Shown here: positions 1 through 8,221 of the stretch, in pieces | Position numbering within the stretch: position 1 is the stretch's first letter | How the letters are laid out: each line of letters begins with the position of its first letter | Source: an uncultured Coriobacteriaceae bacterium | GTDB lineage: Bacteria; Actinomycetota; Coriobacteriia; Coriobacteriales; Atopobiaceae | Assembly: GCA_902788705.1 (NCBI GenBank) | Contig: CADALE010000005.1 | Location: forward strand, 91,609-155,608 | Length of the DNA stretch: 64,000 nt | Reading direction: 5' to 3' | Program-made: the position numbers and the translations under genes | The notes under the pieces: generated by a model | Database searches by the model: none | Seen by the model: the letters and a program-made list of their open reading frames with translations, nothing else | Told to the model about the DNA's origin: nothing

Positions 1-746
1 CGCGCGTCCAGGATGTCGACGCCCGCGATCTCAAGCCTGCGGTCAAGCTCGACCTTCAGCGCCTCGGAGACCTCCTCGATGTTGGTGCGCAGCGTGATGG
101 TGCTGGCGGCACCCTCGCTGGTGTCGTCGTCCTCCATGTGGTCGTACGCATAGAGACTTGCCACGTGGCGCAGCGCCGTCTCGGTGATCATCTCGACGTA
201 GCTCTCGTAGTCGTCCACGTCGAAGATGGCCTTCGCGGTGTCCACCACGCGCCACACGATGACGGTGGCAATCTCGATGGGGTTGCCCATCTTGTCGTTC
301 ACCTTGATGCGCTCGCCGTTGTAGGTGCGTGCGCGGGTGCTGATCTTGGAGCCATGCTTGTGGCCGCCCAGCCTCACCTCGACGCCGCCCTCGCCCGCCT
401 TCACGGCAGACTCGGTGCCCGCATCGCTCGGGGCGCCCAGGTTGCGGGAGTAGAACGGGTTGGCCCAGCGCAGGCCCTCGTCGCGCACGGTGCCCACGTA
501 CTTGCCAAACAGCACGCACACGCGCGCCTGACCCGGCTGCAGCGTGAAGAACCCGCAGCTGCAGATGATGGAGGCTGTCATGACAACGGTGGCCAGCAGC
601 ATGACCAGCAGGCCCCTGCCCACCGACTCGCCCGCCAGCATGAAGGTGGACGCCACGTACAGGGCGACGCTTGCCAGGTACCCCAGCACCACGACCCCAA
701 GCATGACCCAGCCGCTTGCGGCGTACGCTCGCTTCTCAACGCTCAT
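1..746 (-). CDS. SPFH/band-7 domain membrane protein, C-terminus cut off by window edge
   Basis: Reading from an ATG at 746 preceded by AAGAAAGGA, the frame stays open to the window edge, so the C-terminal part is missing. The first ~65 residues hold two hydrophobic segments. They are followed by FTLQPGQARVCVLFGKYVGT and the DEGLRWANPF stretch typical of SPFH proteins (stomatin/flotillin/HflK type), then a region with TYNGERIKVNDKMGNPIEI and a helical stretch ending near LEIAGVDILDAR. Family members form oligomeric membrane scaffolds, often linked to protease control or membrane microdomains. The specific partner cannot be told because downstream genes lie outside the window. Confidence 0.85.
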   Translation of the reverse strand, partial: MSVEKRAYAASGWVMLGVVVLGYLASVALYVASTFMLAGESVGRGLLVMLLATVVMTASIICSCGFFTLQPGQARVCVLFGKYVGTVRDEGLRWANPFYSRNLGAPSDAGTESAVKAGEGGVEVRLGGHKHGSKISTRARTYNGERIKVNDKMGNPIEIATVIVWRVVDTAKAIFDVDDYESYVEMITETALRHVASLYAYDHMEDDDTSEGAASTITLRTNIEEVSEALKVELDRRLEIAGVDILDA

Positions 747-896
747 CGTACAGTCCTTTCTTGGCGACAGGCGGCCAAACCCCTTGGCCGGACATCCAGC
801 GCCGCGTCAATCCCTTCGTGATTGACTGAAAGCATTCTGATATCAGGTTGGTTTCTTGTCAAGTGATACGTTGCGCAAGCGTGGAGACGCCCGCAC

Positions 897-932
897 AAGG
901 GCGGGTCCGCCCGTTCGGCCGACCCCGCCCTT
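897..932 (-). terminator. GC-rich hairpin downstream of the DUF2804 gene
   Basis: AAGGGCGGGTC (897-907) pairs with GACCCCGCCCTT (921-932) with one bulged C. It lies 40 bp beyond the stop of the minus-strand DUF2804 gene. There is no U-run, so it could be a weak terminator or a 3' stabilising hairpin. Confidence 0.45.
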
Positions 933-971
933 GGCTATTCCCTGCCCCGGCCACGCATGGCAAGGCCGGCC

Positions 972-2012
972 TCAGTAGCGGTTATGCACCCGCTCGGCAA
1001 AGCCGTCCAGCGCGTCGATGGCCAGCAGCGTGCCGTCGTCCAGCACCACCGTGCCGCTAAAGGTGCCAAACACCTGGTGCTGGTCGCTCATCACGAGGTG
1101 CGCGACGTCGATGAGGTCGTTGCGGTCGACCAGCGGCGTGAAGGTAAGATCCACGCGTCCCTCGTCGTCGGTGAAGTGCCACGGCTCGAGGTAGCGGTAG
1201 GTGCCGTCTGCGTCCTGCGGAATGCCAAAGTCAAGGCGGCCCAGCTTGTGCGCCACGCCGTCCACGAACAGCATGTTCTCGCTGGCCGCCGAGGTGTCGC
1301 CAAACCCGTAGCCTAGGTTGAAACCCAGCACCTTGCCGGCCTGATGGCCCATCGCGGCGCTCCAGAACCAGGTGTTGTCGTAGGTCCACACGCCACGGCC
1401 CCAGTCAAGCAGGCCAAGCGCCTCGCTGCCGTCAAACTCGTGCACCAGCTCGCCGCGCCGAAAGCCGCCACGCGCCCGCATGCCCACAATCTTGCGGTTG
1501 TAGTAAAAGGCCGTCGGGTCCTCGGCCCAGGGCGTCACGATCACCATCGAGTCCTGGGGCTCCTTGTCTAGCAGCAGCTCGGCCTCGAAGCCGTCGTGCC
1601 CGCCAAAGTGGTCCATCCAAAACGACAGCCTGCGCCCGCCCGCAACGTGGGCAAACGACACGCGGCAATGCCGGTTGTGCCAGCTTATGTCGCCCTCCTC
1701 CGAGCTTGCGGGCACCCCCATGCGCCCCGCGGGAGCCAGCACCAGCTCGCTCTCGGTGATGGATGAGCGGTTGGCAAGGTCGATGACCGCAGCCGACACC
1801 AGCCCGATGTAGCCCAGGTCGGAGAAGGTGAGCGCCACGGCGTAGGTGCCATCCGACACCAGGTAGTAATCCCAGTCCTTGATGCGCCACCACGGGGCCG
1901 TGATGCGGTCGTGCGAGTAGTCAAACGGCGGGCGCAGGGCATAGCCGGGCTCTCGAAGCTCCCCCTCGGCATTGAGCAGCGCACCTGAGCCAGTGATGAG
2001 ATGGTTTGACAT
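972..2012 (-). CDS. DUF2804 family protein
   Basis: 346 residues from the ATG at 2012, which follows GAGAGGGGACTGCC. The frame extends upstream without a stop, but no ribosome site supports a longer protein. The sequence carries the features of DUF2804: an early ITGSGALLNAEGELREPGYA segment, WRIKDWDYYLV, and the late WFWSAA/GYGFGD and HQVFGTFSG blocks. The family adopts a lipocalin-like two-half beta fold reminiscent of hydroxyneurosporene synthase/AttH proteins; no reaction is established. It has no signal peptide and is probably cytosolic. It is transcribed alone, between an SPFH gene and a MATE gene on the same strand. Confidence 0.85.
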   Translation of the reverse strand: MSNHLITGSGALLNAEGELREPGYALRPPFDYSHDRITAPWWRIKDWDYYLVSDGTYAVALTFSDLGYIGLVSAAVIDLANRSSITESELVLAPAGRMGVPASSEEGDISWHNRHCRVSFAHVAGGRRLSFWMDHFGGHDGFEAELLLDKEPQDSMVIVTPWAEDPTAFYYNRKIVGMRARGGFRRGELVHEFDGSEALGLLDWGRGVWTYDNTWFWSAAMGHQAGKVLGFNLGYGFGDTSAASENMLFVDGVAHKLGRLDFGIPQDADGTYRYLEPWHFTDDEGRVDLTFTPLVDRNDLIDVAHLVMSDQHQVFGTFSGTVVLDDGTLLAIDALDGFAERVHNRY

Positions 2013-2198
2013 GGCAGTCCCCTCTCGCGCGTGGGCCGGGATGTACGACATGCTGCCATCGTACGCCTGACCAGCGGGTTTGCCCATTGGCGGCCCGCGT
2101 CACTCGGCAGGCGGGCGAAGGGGCACAGCCTGCGTCGGGCTAACCGCGGTACGGGGACAGGGCAGGTGAGATCGGTCGTGCGGCAGGCCTTGCGGGCC

Positions 2199-3608
2199 TC
2201 AGTCCACGCGGTCAAGCCACCTGTCGCGCAGCAGGCGCACCAAAAAGAGCGCGCCGCGCACGCACAGCTCGAACGCCATGGCTGCCCACACGCCCGGCAG
2301 GCCCCAGACCGGTGCCAGCACCGCCATCAGCGTGATGCGCACGCCCCACATCGAGGCCAGCGAGATGATGCTGGGAACCAGCGTGTCGCCCGCTCCGCGC
2401 AGGGCCCCGGCCACCACCATCGAGGCCGCAAAGAGGGGTTCGGCGAAGGCCTCGATGCGCAGCACCTGGGCGCCAAGGGCGCGCACCGCGACATCGGGGG
2501 TGAGCATGGCCATGATCTGCGGGGCCAGCACGAACATGACCACGCCGGAGGCTGTCATCACCAGCATGCCCAGCACCGTGGCCAGGCGTGCGAACGACCG
2601 CGCAAGGTCGCGACGGCGGGCGCCCACTACCTGCCCCACGATGGTGGTGGCAGCCGTCTCGATGCCGTAGCCGGGCATGTAGCACACGGCCTCGGCCGTG
2701 ATGGCCAGCGAGTTGGCGGCCACGGCCACCACGCCCAAGGGCGCCACGATGGCCGTGCAGGCAACGTAGGCCGAGCTGGTTACCACACGCTCCAACAGCA
2801 TGGGCCAAGACACCGCCCACGCCGGCCGCATCGTCGAGGCCGCCGGCAGCCAGGTGCCGCGCTCCCGAAACGCCAGTCGCTCGGACCGCAGGCAGGCGCA
2901 CCACAGCAGCAGCGCGGCCGTCACCGTCTGGGCGCACAGCGTGCCCAGAGCCGCACCGACCACCCCAAGGTTCAGTCCCGGCACGGGCAACGTGACGGGG
3001 CCCAACCCAATGCCTTCGGGCCCGCTTAGGAACACCGCGTTGAAGCACACGTCCAGCACGCACGACAGCACGTTGAGCGCCGACGGGGTGCGCATGTCGC
3101 CGCTGCACTGCAGCATACCCGTGCCCAGGCGCGCCAACGCGAGCGGTACGATGGCGCACGAGCACACCAGGAAGTAGCGCGAGGCGTCGGCATGCAGCTG
3201 GGTGTCGGCGCCAAGCCAAGCGGGCACGCGGCTCGACACAGCCACTCCGCCCACGGCAAGCGCGATGCCTATGCCCAGCATCACCACGATGGCCTGCCTA
3301 AACACGTTGCGCGCGTCCTCGTCGCGCCCTGCGCCAACCAGCTGGGCAACCTGCACCGTAAAGCCGGCAGCCATGCAGCCGGCAAGGCCGTCCAGCAGCC
3401 AGATGGTCGACTCCACGATGCCGATGGACGCGGTGGCGTGGGCGCCTAGGCTTCCCACCATGGCAGCGTCGATGTACTGCATGAGCGTGGTGGAGAGCTC
3501 GGCCAGGATGGCTGGCGCGCTCATCGCGAGCACCATCCAGGCCATCTCGCCGCGCGTGGGCGTATGGCCCGCGCGCAACGAGTCTATGTCAAGTGCCGAA
3601 GCCGCCAC
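2199..3608 (-). CDS. MATE family multidrug/toxin efflux transporter
   Basis: 469 residues with about twelve hydrophobic segments. MATE hallmarks include the early APAILAELSTTLMQYIDAAMVGSLG segment (TM1, with the D-x-A-M-V-G-x-L-G signature) and the matching sixth/seventh helix region around VSWPMLLERVVTSSAYVACT. These proteins export cationic drugs and metabolites using Na+ or H+ gradients. The GTG at 3608 is chosen because GGGAGG lies just upstream, although the 3-nt gap is short; upstream in-frame codons run into repeat DNA and are not credible. No adjacent regulator is seen. Confidence 0.85.
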   Translation of the reverse strand: MAASALDIDSLRAGHTPTRGEMAWMVLAMSAPAILAELSTTLMQYIDAAMVGSLGAHATASIGIVESTIWLLDGLAGCMAAGFTVQVAQLVGAGRDEDARNVFRQAIVVMLGIGIALAVGGVAVSSRVPAWLGADTQLHADASRYFLVCSCAIVPLALARLGTGMLQCSGDMRTPSALNVLSCVLDVCFNAVFLSGPEGIGLGPVTLPVPGLNLGVVGAALGTLCAQTVTAALLLWCACLRSERLAFRERGTWLPAASTMRPAWAVSWPMLLERVVTSSAYVACTAIVAPLGVVAVAANSLAITAEAVCYMPGYGIETAATTIVGQVVGARRRDLARSFARLATVLGMLVMTASGVVMFVLAPQIMAMLTPDVAVRALGAQVLRIEAFAEPLFAASMVVAGALRGAGDTLVPSIISLASMWGVRITLMAVLAPVWGLPGVWAAMAFELCVRGALFLVRLLRDRWLDRVD

Positions 3609-3711
3609 GTTCCTCCCACCAGTTGACAAGGGCACAGTATAGCCCAGGACCGGCGGAATGGACCATGTTCGGCTTGGGACCACACAGCTTGGGACGACCT
3701 GGCGAGACTCC

Positions 3712-3865
3712 CCCGCAATTTGCAACAACCAGCGCGACATTTGGCCCCGTGGATGTTGGAAAACGCGTAGGGGACCGTGCTGCGCCAAGCGCGAGTGTAC
3801 ATTTAATTTGAGTTATTCGGGCTCTCGAAAACGGAGTCCAAATAAATGAAATTAAATGTACACTC
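3712..3865. repeat. Composite intergenic element: 60-bp block plus 73-nt palindrome, copy A
   Basis: A block at 3712-3774 (CGCAATTTGCAACAACCAG ... GGATGTTGG ... CGCGTAGGGG) is followed by a 73-nt imperfect palindrome at 3793-3865. The palindrome has perfect 16-bp ends, GAGTGTACATTTAATT and its complement, and an inner partly G-U paired stem. The same 73-nt sequence recurs at 38864-38936 and 46042-46114, each time behind a related 60-bp block and in the same orientation. It lies upstream of the MATE gene. It carries no coding capacity; I read it as a MITE/REP-like element. Confidence 0.8.
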
Positions 3866-3889
3866 CGGATTGGGCGCCGAGGCGGATTC

Positions 3890-4375
3890 GGGCAGGTTTG
3901 CGGGACAACGCACCCGCACGGGGTGAGCTGTTGCACGTATGGGCAGGTTTGCGGGACAACGCACCCGCTTGGGGTGAGCTGTCGCACGTTTGGGCGCCCC
4001 AGCGTGACAACGCACCCGCGTGGGGTGAGCTGTCGCACGTTCGGGCGGGTTTGCGGGACAACGCACCCGCGTGGGGTGAGCTGTCGCACGTATGGGCAGG
4101 TTTGCGGGACAACGCACCCGCATGGGGTGAGCTGTCGCGCGTTTGGGCAGGTTTGCGAGACAACGCACCCGCTTGGGGTGAGTTGTTGCACGCCGGGGCA
4201 GGTTTGCGGGACAACGCACCCGTACGGGGTGATTTGTCGCACGCCGGGGCCCCTTTGCGGGACAACACACCCGCACGGGGTGTGTTGCTGCACGTCTGGG
4301 CGCCCCAGCGGGACAACGCACCCGCTTGGAGTGAGTTGTTGCACGCCGGGGCGCCCCGGCGGGACAACGCACCTC
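3890..4375. repeat. Tandem array of ten 51-bp imperfect palindromes
   Basis: The motif GGGACAACGCACCC starts at 3902, 3953, 4004, 4055, 4106, 4157, 4208, 4259, 4310 and 4361, exactly 51 bp apart; the last copy is truncated. In each unit GGGACAACGCACCC can pair with the following GGGTGAGCTGTCGCAC-like stretch to form a hairpin. Because 51 is a multiple of three, spurious long open frames run through it on both strands. It lies between the end of rnfB and the start of the MATE gene. This is not CRISPR: there is no constant repeat with variable spacers. Confidence 0.9.
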
Positions 4376-4399
4376 GCGCGCTACGCGCCGTGCACCTTC

Positions 4400-5236
4400 T
4401 TACGACTTGCGACGCTCGGACGGGCTGACCCACGCCAACGGGTAGATGGCCCCGGCGGGGCATACGCCCATGCACACCTTGCAGCCCACGCACTTGGACA
4501 CGTCGATATGCGCCACGTTGTCCACCACCTCAATGCAGTGCTGCGGGCACACCTTCACGCAGCGCTTGCATCCCAGGCAGGTGTTGGCGCAGGCATCCTT
4601 GGCCCGCTTGCCCGTCAGCGTGTTGTGGCACAGCACGAAAGACACCTCGGCCACGTCGCTCTTCTCCACCAGGCTGATCAGGTGCCTCGGGCAAATGGTG
4701 GTGCACAGCCCGCACCCGATGCACACGGCGGGGTCCACCACGGCCACGTCGTTCTTGTTGAGCGTGATGGCTCCATATGGGCAGGTGGCCATGCAGTCGC
4801 CGTAGCCGATGCACCCATCGGTGCACCCGTCGGATAGGTGCCCCATCGTGGCATAGGTGCGGCAGCTGTGGGCTCCGTGGTACACGGCCCGCTCCTGCAG
4901 CACCACGCGGTCGGCCGTGCCACGGCAGGCCACGATGGCCCGCTTCACCACCACGTCGCCGGCATCCACGCCCAGGTAGGCGGCAAGACGCTTGGCTGCG
5001 TCGGGGCCGCCCGGGCCGCACGAGTTTACCGGCGCCCCGTCAAGCATCGCCCTTGCGTAGCCCTCGCAGCCTGGGTACCCGCACGAGCCGCAGTTTGCGC
5101 CGGGCAGCATGGCCACCACCTCGCCCAGACGCTCGTCCTCCTGCACGGCCAGGGCCTTCGAGGCGCTCACCAGCACCACCGAGCCCACCAACCCGATGGC
5201 CGAAAGCAGCAGCACGGAAAGTACGACCGAGTTCAT
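4400..5236 (-). CDS. rnfB: Rnf complex subunit B, multi-cluster ferredoxin
   Basis: 278 residues: an N-terminal membrane anchor (~1-28), the GANCGSCGYPGCEGYA motif for a [4Fe-4S] cluster, then further Cys clusters including CTDGCIGYGDCMATCP, CIGCGLCTTICP, CLGCKRCVKVCP and CVGCKVCMGVCP. RnfB takes electrons from reduced ferredoxin and passes them into the membrane-bound Rnf complex, which reduces NAD+ and pumps Na+ or H+. The number of ferredoxin motifs matches the longer clostridial/coriobacterial form rather than the shorter proteobacterial one. It is the last gene of the rnfCDGEAB operon, 12 bp after rnfA, and is followed by the tandem hairpin array. Confidence 0.95.
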   Translation of the reverse strand: MNSVVLSVLLLSAIGLVGSVVLVSASKALAVQEDERLGEVVAMLPGANCGSCGYPGCEGYARAMLDGAPVNSCGPGGPDAAKRLAAYLGVDAGDVVVKRAIVACRGTADRVVLQERAVYHGAHSCRTYATMGHLSDGCTDGCIGYGDCMATCPYGAITLNKNDVAVVDPAVCIGCGLCTTICPRHLISLVEKSDVAEVSFVLCHNTLTGKRAKDACANTCLGCKRCVKVCPQHCIEVVDNVAHIDVSKCVGCKVCMGVCPAGAIYPLAWVSPSERRKS

Positions 5237-5248
5237 GCCGCCTCCCTC

Positions 5249-5839
5249 CTACGCGCCAAACAGGTGGTCGATGACGCCCGAGAACCCCATGAAGCTCATG
5301 GCCGTGATGGCGGCCGAGATGAGGGTGATGGGCATGCCGCGAAACGCCTCGGGGGGCTCGGCTTCCTCCACACGTCGCCGCACGCCGCAAAACAGGACCA
5401 TGGCCAGCAGGAACCCCAGGCCGGCGCCAAGGCCCGCCACGAGCGCCTCGGGATAGGTGTAGCCCTCGTCCACGGTGAGGATGGCCACGCCCAGCACCGC
5501 GCAGTTTGTGGTGATGAGCGGCAGGAACACGCCCAGCGCCGCATGCAGCGAGGGCAGGTAGCGGCGCATGGCCATCTCCAGCAGCTGCACCAGCGTGGCG
5601 ATGACCAGGATGAAGGCGATAGTCTGCAGGTAGTCAAGGCCCCAGGCAACAAGCAGCTGCTGGATGGGCCAGGTGACGGCGATGGCCAGCACCATCACCA
5701 GCGTGACGGCCGCCCCCATGCCCACGGCTGAGTCAAGCTTGCGCGACACGCCCAGGAAGGGGCAAATGCCCAGGAACTTTACCAGCACGAAGTTGTTCAC
5801 CAAGATCATGCTGAAGAGTATCGATGCGTATTGCGCCAT
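5249..5839 (-). CDS. rnfA: Rnf complex subunit A (membrane)
   Basis: 196 residues, six hydrophobic segments. It begins with the very conserved MAQYASILFSMILVNNFVLV and continues with KFLGICPFLGVSRK and PLITTNCAVLGVA, all typical of RnfA/NqrE. RnfA pairs with RnfE to form the antiparallel membrane core that coordinates an inter-subunit Fe-S cluster; one Cys in CPFLG and one in TTNCAVLG are the conserved ligands. The ATG at 5839 shares one base with the rnfE stop (TGATG); a GTG one codon earlier is less likely. Translational coupling to rnfE is expected. Confidence 0.95.
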   Translation of the reverse strand: MAQYASILFSMILVNNFVLVKFLGICPFLGVSRKLDSAVGMGAAVTLVMVLAIAVTWPIQQLLVAWGLDYLQTIAFILVIATLVQLLEMAMRRYLPSLHAALGVFLPLITTNCAVLGVAILTVDEGYTYPEALVAGLGAGLGFLLAMVLFCGVRRRVEEAEPPEAFRGMPITLISAAITAMSFMGFSGVIDHLFGA

Positions 5840-6639
5840 CACTCGTCACGCTCCTCGCGCTCGCGCCTGGCCGCCTCGACCGCGGCCTCGAGCATCTCCA
5901 CGAACTCGTCCTTGGCGCACGCCTCATTGGTTGGGTCGCCGATGCCGCAGTTGATGGGGCACGCGGCGCACAGGCTGGCCGACGGGCCGGCAGCTCGGCG
6001 CACCACCTTGTGCCGATGGCGCGGGTGCTGCTCCAGCCACACCGACGCCGCAATCAGCACGCCCAGGACGGCGAAGCCGCCCGCAGGCATCACCATGATG
6101 ATCATGGGCTCGACGAAGGGCGGCAGCACGCGCACGCCCAGGAAGGTGCCCGCGCCAAGCACCTCGCGGATGGCCGACATCAGCGTGAGCGTTGCCGTAA
6201 ATCCCAGGCCCATGCCCGCGCCGTCGGCCGCCGCCAGCAGCGGCCCGTGCTTGGAGGCAAACATCTCGGCACGCCCCAGCACGATGCAGTTGACCACAAT
6301 GAGGGGCAGGTAGATGCCCAGTGCCTCGTCAAGGGCAGGCAGGTAGGCCTTCACCAGCATCATGGTAAGCGTGACGAAGCTCGCGATGATGGTGATGAAG
6401 GCCGGGATGCGCACGGTCTTGGGTATGACCCGGCGCAGGCACGACACCACCACGCCCGAGCACACCAGCACGAAGGTGGTGGCCATGCCCATGCCAAGGC
6501 CGTTGGTGACGGCGGTGGTCACGGCGAGCGTCGGGCACAGGCCCAGCATCTGCCGCAGGGCGGGGTTGTCCTCAAGCAGTCCCTTGGAGAAGGCCTGCGA
6601 GAGCGTGGGCTCGTCAGCCACGTTGGTTGCGACAGCCAT
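5839..6639 (-). CDS. rnfE: Rnf complex subunit E with Cys-rich C-terminal tail
   Basis: 266 residues. The membrane part shows the RnfE/NqrD pattern NPALRQMLGLCPTLAVTTA, PLIVVNCIVLGRAE and six hydrophobic segments, with the two conserved cysteines (GLCPTL, VNCIVLG). After the last helix (~residue 210) comes a soluble tail of about 55 residues with SLCAACPINCGIGDPTNEAC, four closely spaced cysteines, ending in a charged helix. A core RnfE ends near the last helix, so the tail is an extension. It might bind a further Fe-S cluster or zinc; this is inference. It sits between rnfG and rnfA, overlapping both by a base. Confidence 0.93.
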   Translation of the reverse strand: MAVATNVADEPTLSQAFSKGLLEDNPALRQMLGLCPTLAVTTAVTNGLGMGMATTFVLVCSGVVVSCLRRVIPKTVRIPAFITIIASFVTLTMMLVKAYLPALDEALGIYLPLIVVNCIVLGRAEMFASKHGPLLAAADGAGMGLGFTATLTLMSAIREVLGAGTFLGVRVLPPFVEPMIIMVMPAGGFAVLGVLIAASVWLEQHPRHRHKVVRRAAGPSASLCAACPINCGIGDPTNEACAKDEFVEMLEAAVEAARREREERDE

Positions 6640-7190
6640 CAGCGCACCTCCTCGTATGCCTCGACCGCGATGTTGAATGCCGCGAGCGCCGCCTTCGACG
6701 AGATGGTGGCGCCGCTGATGAGGTCGACGTCGCCCGCCTCCAGATGGGACGCCCCCAGCCCCACGTACTGCCCGATGTAGGACTCGTTGGCAATCTTGGT
6801 GCCCAGGCCCGGCGTCTCCTCGTTTGCCATCGTGGTAATGGCGAGCACGGCACCGTCGGGGCCGAAGGCCACGGCAATGGGCACCTGGCCACCGTAGCCC
6901 TTGGACTGTGCCACGATGACGTGTGCCAGCGTTGCACCCGTCTGGTCACGCGCCACAAGTGCCGCCGTACAGCCCGCCACGTCGCACTCCAGCGGCTCGA
7001 ACGAGCTGGCCTCGGGCACGAGCGCGGCGTAGGTCTGCTGCGCCTTTGCCTCGGCATTGGCCAGGGCGACCGGCTCGGTAACCATGTGCACCACGCCGAG
7101 CAGCAGGCCCGACACCAAGCAGATGGTCACCAGCACCACCGCAGGCCAAGCCGCGGAGAGCGTGGAGGCCACAGCCTTGTCGCTACTCAT
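6639..7190 (-). CDS. rnfG: Rnf complex subunit G, covalent-FMN protein
   Basis: 183 residues: one N-terminal membrane helix (~15-38), then an extracytoplasmic FMN-binding domain. DLISGATISSKA near residue 160 contains the SGAT-x-S motif in which the threonine (third position before SS) receives FMN through a phosphoester bond made by an ApbE flavin transferase; no apbE is in this window. TPGLGTKI precedes it, as usual. It overlaps rnfD at its start and rnfE at its end by a few bases, fitting one polycistronic operon. Confidence 0.94.
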   Translation of the reverse strand: MSSDKAVASTLSAAWPAVVLVTICLVSGLLLGVVHMVTEPVALANAEAKAQQTYAALVPEASSFEPLECDVAGCTAALVARDQTGATLAHVIVAQSKGYGGQVPIAVAFGPDGAVLAITTMANEETPGLGTKIANESYIGQYVGLGASHLEAGDVDLISGATISSKAALAAFNIAVEAYEEVR

Positions 7191-8220
7191 GGGCCTTCCC
7201 TCCCCTCATGCGGCGCCGCTCCGCCATGATCTCCTCGCCGCCCACGGGCACGTTGGGCGTGAGCTGGTCGATGTAGGGAACCAGCAGGTTCATGAACAGG
7301 ATGGAGAAGGCCACGCCCTCGTTGAGGTTGCCGTAGAAGCGGATGAGGCACGTGATGATGCCGCAGCCCACGCCATAGACGAACTTGCCGCGCTTGGTGG
7401 CGGGGCAGGTGCTGTAGTCGGTGGCCATGTAGATGGCGCCCAGCATGAGGCCACCCGAGAAGAGCTGCGCAAGCACGTCGTGGCCGGTCAGCAGGCTAAG
7501 GATGGCAACGGTGCCCACATAGGCTGTGGGTATGTGCCACGTGATGACCGGGCGGTACAGCAGGAAGAACATGCCCAGGATGAGCGCGGCGGCGCTGGTC
7601 TCGCCCAACACGCCGGCATGCTGGCCCAAGAAGAGCTCCGCGAGGGTGGCGGGCGCCGCCGCAGGCGAAAGCGGCGTGGCGGAGCTCACGAGGTCGGGGG
7701 CAAGCCCAAGCGGAAGCACCTGGTTGGCCGGCACGAACGTGGTCATGGCCACCGGGAACGCCACGGCCAGGAAGATGCGCCCCACGATGGCGGGGTTGGC
7801 GAAGTTCTTGCCAAGGCCGCCAAACAGCTCCTTGGTCATGATGATGGCCACGAACGCGCCAATCACCACCATGTACAGCGGCAGCGTGGACGGCACGTTG
7901 AAGGCCAGAAGCAGCCCCGTGACCGCGGCGGAGAGGTCACCGATGGTGTTGGGCTGGTTGCGCCAGCGGCACCACAGGTACTCGAAGAGCACGCAGCTGC
8001 CCACCGAGGTGGCGATGACCAGCGCCGCACGCACGCCAAAGAACGCGACGGCCGCGATGGTTGCCGGGATGAGGGCCACCAGCACGTCGCGCATGATGAT
8101 GTGGGTGGTCACGGCGCTGGAGATCTGCGGCGCAGGTCGTAGCACCAGCGGGTTCTTGACGGCGCCTTCCTGCGGGGTGGCGTCAGGCGCGGGGCGCGGG
8201 GTGGTCTGCTCGTCAGCCAT
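7183..8220 (-). CDS. rnfD: Rnf complex subunit D (membrane)
   Basis: 345 residues with about ten hydrophobic segments. RnfD/NqrB signatures include KELFGGLGKNFANPAIVGR, MATDYSTCPATKRGK and GGEEIMAERRR near the end. RnfD is the large membrane subunit that carries flavin and is thought to take part in ion translocation. The ATG at 8220 follows GGGGAGGCGATAGC; the longer frame to 8337 overlaps rnfC and has no ribosome site. Ten base pairs or less separate it from its neighbours in the operon. Confidence 0.94.
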   Translation of the reverse strand: MADEQTTPRPAPDATPQEGAVKNPLVLRPAPQISSAVTTHIIMRDVLVALIPATIAAVAFFGVRAALVIATSVGSCVLFEYLWCRWRNQPNTIGDLSAAVTGLLLAFNVPSTLPLYMVVIGAFVAIIMTKELFGGLGKNFANPAIVGRIFLAVAFPVAMTTFVPANQVLPLGLAPDLVSSATPLSPAAAPATLAELFLGQHAGVLGETSAAALILGMFFLLYRPVITWHIPTAYVGTVAILSLLTGHDVLAQLFSGGLMLGAIYMATDYSTCPATKRGKFVYGVGCGIITCLIRFYGNLNEGVAFSILFMNLLVPYIDQLTPNVPVGGEEIMAERRRMRGGKAHE

Positions 8221-8221
8221 G

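Noticed and set aside
3890..4375. Possible CRISPR array
   Set aside because: Units are continuous 51-bp palindromes with only point differences; there is no repeat/spacer alternation and no cas genes. The same applies to the 52-bp arrays.
3589..4493. Long open frames on both strands with repeated RVRCPANLPxRATAHP or GDNAPAWGELSHV units
   Set aside because: They run through the 51-bp tandem array; 51 is divisible by three so every frame stays open. No ribosome sites and no protein-like composition.
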